Part shown: positions 12,825 through 23,635 of the stretch, piece after piece
Layout: every line of letters begins with the position of its first letter
Position numbering within the stretch: the stretch's first letter is position 1
DNA from: Straminergon stramineum
Lineage: Eukaryota; Streptophyta; Bryopsida; Hypnales; Calliergonaceae
Direction of reading: 5' to 3'
Assembly (NCBI GenBank): GCA_963920665.1
Contig: OY987265.1
Location: 12,715,001 to 12,779,000, forward strand
DNA length: 64,000 nt
Notes under the pieces: generated by a model
Seen by the model: the letters and a program-made list of their open reading frames with translations, nothing else
What the model was told of the DNA's origin: nothing
Databases searched by the model: none
Position numbers and translations under genes: made by a program

Positions 12825-14050
12825 CCCTTCACCCCTAGAAGAAAAAATGTTCAATTGTTTTGAACAACGGATGAATGCAATATAAGCACATCCAAAGTAG
12901 ACAAAAATACATTCTTTCATCACCTGTTTTTTGGGAGATTCTTTTAGTAGTTCTTCAACATTTGTGTAATACAGATTCTGAAGACTTTGCTTTGAAAATA
13001 TTCTATTATTCAATAAGTATTGATGGGTCTGGCCTAAAAGGCTAATCTTTTCAATTCAAAATGACCTTTCATAAACAACTTGAATACTAGAAAATTAAAA
13101 TTAAAATCTTCAAAAATCACTGTGATTAAAATTTAAGATTTTGAACTTAAAGAAAAAATTCTTGTGAAAATCACAAATATTCAATCTTTCATAAATTTTG
13201 GAGGGAATTTTCAATTTTCAGCTTCAAATTTTACTGAAAAATATTGGTTTCTGTACTAGCCGATCCTTAAGTTGATCAAATTGTGTGAATATGATTTACA
13301 AATAATATTTAATAAATACAATTTGAGAATTATTATTAATGATTTTTCTAAGTTACATTTTATAATACACCTATACAGTTTTGGAAATCTACCCCTATTC
13401 CTTGGTTCTTTAGGGGTGAAGGAAATATTCAAATTTCAAGCAATTGATGAATGCAAACATGTCCCTAGAAAACGAAAAAATTGTATTTTCTATCTCTTTA
13501 ATGTTTGAGGATTCTTGTGTTAGTTCTCTTATATTTGTATGGAATAGATTTTCATAATTTTTCTTTACTAATATTCTATAGTTTAAGGGATATAGACATA
13601 TAGTATATATTTGACCTCAAAAACTCATTTTTTTAGTTTCAATGATAATCCTCCCAAATGGACTTTAATAGATAAATAATATAGATTTTTAAAAGGTCAT
13701 AATTAACACTTAACATTTTGAGCTCAAAAAATAAAATATGGTGAAAATTATACAATTTCCATATTCAATCAAAATTAGAAAAAAATTTCAATTACTAGTT
13801 TCAATTTTATTGATAATCATTGATAAATATCATAGTGGATCTAATCAAATGGATATGTTTTATGGATCATATTTTACAAATTTTGCTTAAAATACATACT
13901 TAAATTTATTATTCTAAGTTCCATTTTAAATACATCTTTATAATTTAGAAATCTAAAGTCCCCTAGTCTTTAGGGGAGTAATTAGAAAAAATTAGCATTG
14001 GACATCATTTATTCATAGTGGATGCATGGAAGTGCATTGATGAATTGTAC
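12825..14050. repeat. degenerate tandem repeat, unit about 570 bp
   Basis: Segments beginning near 12825, 13410 and 13965 share order and content. Each opens near a word such as CACCCCTAG or CTTTAGGGG followed by a run resembling GGATGAATGCAA, and the first two units also share TATTCTAT(A/T)(A/G)TT later in the unit. The first two units are full length; the third is partial. The junction words resemble the ends of the TTAA elements. Divergence is substantial, so the duplication is old. Short open frames on both strands here are by-products. Confidence 0.55.
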
Positions 14051-15110
14051 ATTGTAATGAAGAATTCATTCTTTTATTTCATTCATTCATTCGTTCATTT
14101 GGATTAGTTTAGATTTGCAACCTTGTCAATTGAAATGGAAATGTCTAAGTAATCCTACCTAATTCCAAAGTTGAATCAATACCCAATACTTGATCCCCTC
14201 CACATTGTAACAATTCATGCATGTTGTGCACCCCAAAAGCAATTGAAAATGTGTCCTTAGCACAAAACAATTCATGGAAGTGATTTAGAAATGGATAAAT
14301 AATGACATACTTAATAAATTTTAAACTTTAAGAAAAAAAATTAATATAGAATATTAGAATGTTCAAAAAACTTAATTTTAATTAAAATTTTGGAATTTGA
14401 GCTTTGTCAAGGGATCACTTAAAGTTTTTAGTATCTATGGCAAGCCTATTTGCTACAATTGCCACTCCTAGTGATGGTCACCCACCAGATCACTATGAAG
14501 ACTAAATATATGCTATACCAAAAGAAAGGTCAATATATAATAGATTGGACTACCATTCTACCAATAACTTTAGATTTGAGTTAGAATTCAAATTGAATTA
14601 GTAGAAACTAAATAGGAACATATTAGGAAGACATTATTTACTATTCTTATCATTAGTTACTTTGATCTCTTTAAGTCTTAGCTCTTTAGTTTTTATTTTA
14701 TATTTATTAATATTTAAGGTCTTTACATTTACATGCTTTTCTTTTTTATTCAAAAGCTTTTAACTTTAACTTGTGTGTAAATTTTTATCTTCGCAAATGA
14801 CAAGTGGTTGATAAAATAGTAAAAAAGTTGAAGGAAAATGATGTAATGATTGATAAAATAATGGAAGTTGAAGGTTGATGAGATAACTAAACATATAATA
14901 GTTGAACAAAAGAGGATCCCATGATGAAGAGAAGATGACGAATGTTGTAAATAGCTAACTGGGATATGCAGAACAAAGAAGAATTGAAAAAAGTTGTGGA
15001 AATTCTAAAGAATGATGAAGAATTGAAAAGGATGTGTAATACTACAGAGTAATAGATAAAGATGATTGATAGGTTTGAGGTGAAGAAGAAATTAAAGAAA
15101 CAATTTTTAA

Positions 15111-16033
15111 CCCCTAAAGGACCAAGGCCATTTTTCTGTCAAAAACCACTCAAAACTGCCATTTCTGCTGCGTTCAGCCATAAAATCCAAAAAAAATACT
15201 TCAAAAAAATCTAACCGTAGGATCTTGTACTTTACTTGTCTCAGATCATGTGGTAAAAATTTCATGAATTTTGACCGCACAGATTGAGAGATATTAGCAT
15301 TCAAAGTTGGAAAAAGAAGTTTTTTTAAAAACTAGCCTGCAATTTCAGATGACTTTGACCACCTTTTGTTGAAATTTTTTGCACTATGGGCTGTGAATTT
15401 AAAATTTTTTGTGTTGAAGAATTGAGTTGATATTCTAGGAAAAAAATTTCAAAAGAAAAACTCTTGATTTTCATTCTCTAAAAAAATGTTAAGTAGAAGT
15501 AGGTCCAAGATTACATGAAAAAATAAATCGTTAATAGCTCTAAGATGGGATTGAAACTCAATAATCCCAATGGTGAGATTGTTCTAGCAAACAAACGTAA
15601 CTTTTTCAAACAATTTTTTTGGAAAAATTGTGAAAATTGCATTCAAAAATGAATCCTATAAGTTATTTTTTCAAGAAGATGCTCATATTGCCCGAAAAAC
15701 AATATTGTTCATAACTTTCACATTGCTAATCCAAATGGAATGAATCAAAGCTTCACATGTAGAAAAAAATATAATCTATAAGAAAAATAAATTAAAAAAT
15801 TAAATTTCAATTTTTTGTGGATTTATTTTTCTGCCCAGTGACATGAAAATTATGTTTAAGATGGCATAACTTTTGCTCCCAGGCACCGATTGAAATAAAA
15901 ATTATATTCCCACGAAGCTAATCAGTTTTTCTATCTTATGAGAAAGTTTCAAAAAATTTAACTAAAAATTGAGGTCATAGGTACCTGCCCGAAATCCATT
16001 TTGTCCCCCGAGGGGACAATGGTCCTTTAGGGG
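15111..16033 (+). mobile_element. TTAA-flanked non-autonomous element, ~930 bp family, best copy
   Basis: This is the best-preserved copy. The terminal inverted repeats are a perfect 19 bp when flanking bases are included (TTTAACCCCTAAAGGACCA on both ends, read inward). The element proper starts CCCCTAAAGGACCA and is bounded by TTAA at 15107-15110 and 16034-16037. The interior (923 bp) contains no long open frame, so it cannot encode a transposase. It matches the copies at 10671-11614 (inverted), 22074-23306 and about 62742-63640. The ends resemble piggyBac ends, which begin CCC and target TTAA. Confidence 0.88.
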
Positions 16034-18035
16034 TTAAAGGTGAAGGCAAATAAAAAATAGAAAAAATTGTAGATGGGATGCACATTGAAAAGTATGGCAA
16101 TGAAATGGACAATTGTGCTCATACATTATAAATGAGGATTTTTTGAATTTGGGCATTACTTTTGTTTTATTTTCTAGATTAAATTTTTTCTTGCATGCAT
16201 GTTTTGGTTACTACCTTTAATTATAGTATGTTTAGGGGAATTTTTACACTATGAGTACTATAATAGCCTTCAAACTAGATCTTCATTTTTAGTGCACATT
16301 GTGAACATAGAAAAATAATTAATATAATGACCATTATGAAATACATATTGTAAAGAATTATTACAAAACTAAGAACCTAAATAGTGAATTGTGAAAATTC
16401 TAATGTATTAATAAGCTACATTGTTTTTGAAAGAATTGAAAAAGGTTCCATTGCAAAGATTTAGGCATTTGGAAACTCTCTTTCAAAATTGTTTCAAAAT
16501 AACTTCTAATTGAAAGAAAAAAAGTGAATTCAATCACAAATAAATATGAAAAATATGGGTTGTATATCTATTATATTAAATAGAGAGTATCATGATTCAT
16601 GTCATGACCCTTTGTTACAAATATGGTCATGTTTTCATCCAAAATGTTTCAACATCATGTCATCGCAAATATTTTTCATCCGGTTATGTAAGACTTCAAA
16701 CCAACTATTCAGTCCATATTCTCTTCAATTCATGTTGCAATGCAATAAGACCAAACATCTCAATCATTAGACATTTCACTTTGAATAGTTGTGAAGGAAA
16801 AGATGAATTGTGAAATGTATGATGGAATTTGAATTGTTTGGTAAAAAGAAATTATGTCTTTCCATAAAGCTAAAATCATATGTGGACTCAAATTGAAAAA
16901 ACGTCACAATTTTTTCTACAAAAAATCAATTTTCTTAATATTGTACTCGGGAATCATTACCAAAATTGTAAGATTTAAGTAGTACCTACAAACTAAGAAA
17001 CTAGTGCTAAGTCATATGTGATCAGTCATTGGCATGTATAAAATATAAGGTGAATTTTCTTATACTTTACCCTTACATTATTAGTTTATTTTAATATCTA
17101 ATATTTTAAAAAGTCTAAATATAGACTCAAAGTGCCAAATATATTATTTTCGAATTTTCGAATTTTAATTATATTAATAAATTCAAAAAAATCATTTTAA
17201 AGTTTTGATTTTTAAATAATTTTAAATATTTGAATGAAATATTATTTTATTAATTCACTCAAATATAGATGAGTGAGTTTTTAGCACTAAATTATGAAAG
17301 CAAATATGATTTCTTACTACATTTATATATTTTAGTAAGTGTGAAAGGCCGTAAAAAGACTTTATTTGGTAGGTTCTTTAATTCCAAGAATTATCAAATT
17401 TGAAAAATATGTAAGAATCAATATATGAATATAGAATCTAAAAAGAATTAAAATTTCATAAACTCACAAATCACAAGGTAGTGTCAAAGTTGCAAAACTG
17501 TGAAATTGTCAATTTTTGACTACTTTTTTGTAGTACACATAATACAAAAATTTTCAAAAGAACAAATCTTGAAATTTAGTTGGTTTTACAGCACTTCAAA
17601 ATTCACTTTTTATTTCTATATTTGCTATTTCAAAATACACTTATTGATAGCTAGTTCTAATTACTAAAGGACATCACAACCATTTTAGAGAATTGATTCA
17701 CCTTTCCTTGTGATAAGAATGTCACTATAAGGTTAATTAACAAGAGAGCATAAAGCCCTTTCTAAGTGGTGTGTTCCAACTAATTTAAGCTCAATTTAAT
17801 CTAAATTTGAGTAAACTGAATTCAAATTTATGAGGAAAATAATATTACAAAATGTTGTTGATTTTATTTCAATGCAAAATGGAACACTTCTCATTATTAA
17901 CTATGTTTAACCTCTATGAGTAAACTTCAACTTCAATGATGTGTACCTTCATGATCTGCACATCCCTTCTACTCCCCAATGAAAGCTAGAGCCATAGTGC
18001 TTATTTAACTCTTCTCTCTACATGTACACATACAA

Positions 18036-18110
18036 GAACCAATGATTAGATTTTTTTTTAAACCAATGATTAGATTTAAACCAAGAAACCAATGATTAGA
18101 TTTAAATCAT
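18036..18110 (+). repeat. short tandem repeat, AACCAATGATTAGATTT x3
   Basis: Three copies of the word AACCAATGATTAGATTT lie within about 75 bp, separated by short T- or A-rich spacers. It is non-coding and lies downstream of the last recognised exon of the coiled-coil gene. Confidence 0.7.
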
Positions 18111-18704
18111 GAATTTGTCACATTGAATTGGCCATTCAACAAGTCATTCAATGTTTTGAACTAAAATTGCTTGACAAGTTTGCTTCTACACTATATTTAT
18201 ATTTTATTAATATTAAAGACAACAAAAAAAAATGTCATTTGCAAAATTATAGATACGAAAAATTACTTATGAAAATTTGTTCAATATTTTAATATTTCTA
18301 GCCACTCTAATTAGAATGGCAAATTATTGTGCAATCTTGAATTTTAAATCCATGTTTTTTATTATTTCTATTATAGTATGGTATGATATGATACTAATGG
18401 TTTGATCATAAGTCAAGAAGAATGGACTTTTTCTTCCTAAATAGACAATTAAGGAATAGTTTTTCTACATGTGATATAATGGATTATATAAAAAGTTTCA
18501 ATTGCAGAAAAAGTTTCTTGTAGGTGATTTCTTTGGGGATGGATTCTATATATAATGCCAAATTTGAGGTTCAAACTTCAAAGCAACTGTCACTCTCTAG
18601 TTAAAAAAGATTATCATATTGTAATTGCTTGCTCAATGTGAGCCATTTGATCAACTAATTAGATTCAATTATAATTTCATTGCTCATAAATTGTTAGGTC
18701 TTAC

Positions 18705-21700
18705 TTGCATCTGGATTTGCTTTTGAAGTTTGTGCACATTTTCTTTGTGTTGTTGAGCTTGCCTTTGCAATTTTGTCTCCATGGCCTCTTTAGTTTTGTA
18801 AACAATGTCCTCACACTACACAACATTATTGCACACAATTAGCATTCATCTACTGATAGGCTTTATAGGCCATATTTTTACTAATTGGCAACTTTGGTAC
18901 AAGTTTTGGTATGAAGTAAGTTTTCTTAAAGATCATACTTGGCTACAAGGATTGGCATTCTTTGCCAATGAATTTTCCAAAAACTAAGAATATTTTTCTA
19001 GTATTCTACAATATTCCTTTTGTCCATACTAAAATAATTGCAAAATTAAATTCCCAAAAATTTGACAATCATTTTTAGAATTATTTATAGCTAACCCACC
19101 AAGTATGGTATTGCATCTAGATGAAACTTCTATAATAGCATACATGACATCAAAATAAATAAATATTAGGTATGAAACACCAAAAGAAAGGAGGGGGGGG
19201 ATTGGAGCACCAAAATTTGGGTATAAACTTGGCTAGTCAACAAGGCATAGATTTAGCTAGTGAAAACATATTTGTCTTGAAGAAAGATTCATGACCTATG
19301 AATTATGGCCCCTCCAAAGGGTTACAAATTTCTATGAAAAGATTATATCGAAGAAATTAATATAATAAAAAAAATCAAATTGTGCACTTTATACCATACT
19401 AATGTAGCAAATCTAGTGCATTATTTATTTGTTTGTAAAGGGTTCTTTGTATATTGAGACAATTATCTTATGTCAATATTGTAATCTTTTATAACTATTG
19501 TGTTCTGTATGTAAAACAAAACCAAATTAACCAAATGTTTTCAACATGTAATTGCAAGGCTAAAAATCTATGCAAGAATAAATTATTATTAAAAGGTGAA
19601 TTTAAAAACTTGTCTTAAATAGTGTGAGAATCTTTAAAATCTTCTCACAAATTTTTTGCATAAAAAGTATAGCAATTAGTCAAATCAAGCATTGCTTCGC
19701 AAGTGAAAAAAGAATGAGAGGAGAACAAATTCTAAGTTTCACCTTACATTTTTTCACAATCCCACACATTAACAAAAAGCATAGTTTGTCTTAACATGTG
19801 GTATAATTATTCAAAGAAATACATCATGGTTGGAGGACCATAGTAATAAATTGTACACAACAAATATGTACAATCAATTTTGGGGTTTAAGGAGTTTTTA
19901 TTTTGAAATTTGTCATAATCAAAATTTCTATTGAATGATAAAAAATTTGGAAAGCAATTGCTTTATAAAAACAACTAAATTTTGAACCTTTTGCTTTTCT
20001 TCCATTTTGAGCTTGAAGATTGTAGTTTGCAGTTGTTGGCATTGAATCTCATTCGTCCTTTGAATTGTCTTTATTTCCTCATTCTTAGACTTGATTTCGC
20101 TTTGCAGAAATTTGACCTAAGCCAAATGGTACTGAACCTTTGTTAAAAATATCATTAATTCAAGACATACAAATAGCAAGCTGAATAGTAATCCAATAAT
20201 TTATCGACAATTAATAAGATTGCATTTTTTTCCTTGATCAAATACCTCCTAATTAATTAAGTACAAAAATTTGTGAAATCATTCTAATCGCAAAAATTGT
20301 CAATAAATCATTAATATTCTCCCTTTGTCTCAAAATAAATTAGTAATACTCTCACAATTTCCCACTAGAAACTATGGATTTATTTTTGAGGTAGAGGGAG
20401 TAACTCCTTTTAGAATTGATTCCATTAATATGAAGGACAAACATTGGAAGAAATATTCTATGTTTTGAAAATATTTTCATTCTCCATAATTTTATTTTAT
20501 AATAATTTTGAGCTTATATAAATTGTGCATATATGTTTAAGGATTTTATGTGAAAAATGACCTCTTGTTGTAGCTTTTGTATATCAGATGATGCAGCAAC
20601 CAAGTCCTTCTGCTTAATTTCAATATTTTTTTGAAGCCTTTCCAACTGGCGAGATGTAATCAACAACAAATCTCAGTGTTAGTAGTCAAATAGGTTGTCA
20701 ATTCAATAGTCAATTAAGGTGGGTACCCCCAAAATCATCTGAAAATTCTATTGTTAGATTGTCCGATTTTCATATTTTCTTGTTGGCAAGTGAAAGGTGG
20801 TTACAACTCTTACAACGCACCAAAGAATGCAACAATTGGATACCATTTGCAAAAGTTATGAGGGCTCAAAAGTATTTTTTGGTAGATGTCTTAAAATTGT
20901 TTCTTCAATATATATAGAAATTGATTTTAGAGATGTACACAAAGCAACGATGGTGGTTTTAGACGGGGGGAATTTTGGGTGTACCTACCTTAGTACAATT
21001 TCCTTGATAAAATATATAAATGCAATTTGGCTTTAATGTTTTTCAAGTAAAATTCTTCTTATTTTTTTTTTCTATTTTTCTATTATCTTTATGAAAAATG
21101 AAAATTCAAGAATCAAGAAATGTCAATTAACTTAAAATTTAGACATTAGAGGCAAGTAGAATTAAAGCATTCCCAATTACCTAGAATATTCTAGACTACT
21201 TAATTGTTTGGTCTCCTTGATGTGGTGACTAATAAGAACATTTATCATTGGCAATAGAACCCTAGCCCATTTAAGGTAGTGTGCTCATGAAGCAACCCTT
21301 TAAGGGATGGTCAACCTTTCTAATGTTTTTCAGATTAAAAAATAGTATTTTTCTTTATTTTTGAAGAGAAACTAATACTGAATCTAATATAAGTCGTTTC
21401 ATATTTTTTGGAGCATTTATGAATTACTTATGAATTTTCAAACTAATGAATAGATGTTGTAGGCATCTATTCATGATCATAGGCCTTGCAACCCCCACTT
21501 ATGAGTAGTCTAGAAAAAGATATTTTTTTATAAAAAATCAAGCATTACATCATGTAGAAAAAAATACACAAGGTTTCAAAATGCAACCATTACTAAACTT
21601 AAATGGACCCTACATTCTTTAGCATCAATAAATTGGACTTCAAATTTTCAATTTGGACACTTGTCTAGTGTCCACTTAGTTTGAAATGGAGTGACCTTGG

Positions 21701-23566
21701 CTCTTATTCCATCCATTGGTGAAATATGAACCAATATCTAACAATCTTAAACTGCTAAGGCATTATGGGTAGTCCATTCACTCACCAATGCATCTTTTTT
21801 TCAAATCCGTTTACTATCCATTACACAACTTCTTGTAGGGATAGTTTCAAGAAGAAGGGCACAATAAATCCAATAATAGCCCACTCATGTAGTAAGGTTA
21901 ACTTCACCCAAAGTCAATTGCATTGCCTTCTAGCCCTAATCCAAAGAGGCCCCAAATGACCTGTCCTAAGCCATCCTCTTCATTAACCACAACATGCTAT
22001 AGAAGACAACAATAGTTACTACAAGGTAAAACTAAACATAATAGTAAATTGTTTTTCTTACACTCACTTTTAGCCCCTAAAGTCCCAAGGCCTTTTCTCC
22101 AACTGTAACCACTCTAAACTACAATTTCTATTATAAAAAACAAAAAGTTTACAAATTGATTTTTTTTTAAATCAATCATAAAAATTTGCACTAAATTAGG
22201 ATAAGAATGTGTAGAAGGAATTTTAGAAACTTTCACTACATAGATTGTAAAATACTTGAGTTCAAATTGAAGAAAGTAGGATTTTGAATATGTTCTTTGA
22301 CTTTGAATCTTCTTAATTATAATAATTTGCACTACACATTTTCATTCGAAACTTTTTAATGTTGAAGATTTGAGTTGAAAATCTAAAGTTTTATTTTATA
22401 AAAAAGACTTGAATATCATTCTTTAAAAAATTGTTAAACAAAAATTGGTACTAGATTGAAAAAAACACTAAATCATCAATATCTCTAAAAATGAATTGAA
22501 ACAAGCTAAACCCAATAGTGAGACTATTCTACCAAGCATACTAAACCTTGTAGAACATTTTTTTTGAAAAATTGTGAAAATTGAGTTCCAAACAAATTCG
22601 ATACATTGTTTTTACAAGAAGTTTCTATGGTTGCCCACAAAACAAAAAACACTATAACATTCGATAGATATTTAATTAATTATGGAATTTTGAGCAATCT
22701 AGAATTAATATTGCACCTACTAGCCATTGATAAAAAATGAAAGATGGCTCAAAAATGTTGAAAAGAAAAAGAAAAATTTGAAGAAAAATGATAAAATACA
22801 AAATATACAGTCCAAATGTAGACTATTAAGCCAAAATTAAGTCCAAATTAATGTAGACTTTTGAGTTTAAAAATGGGGGTCAAAATTGTCATTTTGGATC
22901 AATTGTTTTTGACAGGTATCAACTTGCTAGCTAATTCATTTTCTATTACCAAAAATGTCCAAAATTCTCCAAAAAATTTCAAATTAGTTAAATATTATTT
23001 TTTTCACATCAATTATCCAAGAAGAATTGAACTAGAGGTTCACATGTAGAAAAATAATTTAATCGATGAGAAAAAAAAATTAACAAGTTTTTGTGGATTT
23101 TTTGTGTTGCCCATTCTCCCTTGTTTTGAACGCATTGTAGCATATCTTTTGTTTACAAACATTGATTGAAATAAAAATTATACTTCTTGAAAGCCAATGT
23201 ATTTTCCTCTCTTAATTTTAAGAAAAAGTTTCGAAAATCACATCAAGAATTGAGGTTATACAAGCATACCTAAAATTTATTTTGTTCCTTCATAGGACTT
23301 TGGGGGTTAATATATTAAATTGATAGTTGATTTAACATGAAACACACCATAACAATAGGAAGCCTAAATCAAAATCATATCACACAAGACAACCTTGACT
23401 TTAATTAATTAGTTTGACACATTGTCAATCGTCAATTAATTGTTTGACAAAGACGGCCGAAGGCCTACCCTAACCATTGAGCACAATAATGACACTAGTG
23501 AACCCAAATTGTCAATGAAGATCAACAAGTAGATCACTACGTCATCATTCAACCACACACATAGAA

Positions 23567-23635
<69 letters not shown>

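Larger units (their letters stand above)
8300..18684. other. gene-poor, repeat-rich AT-rich region
   Basis: No exon could be supported on either strand in this 10-kb stretch, although further 3' exons of the coiled-coil gene may be hidden here. It contains at least four elements with TTAA-type ends (listed separately) and a tandem repeat of about 570 bp. Open frames here are short and lie mostly inside repeats. Confidence 0.55.

Noticed and set aside
16590..16815. Possible additional coiled-coil exon on the minus strand (short frame reading LMIEMFGLIALQHELKRIW)
   Set aside because: The acceptor is poor and its phase does not fit the last recognised exon (phase 0); the supporting signal is too short.
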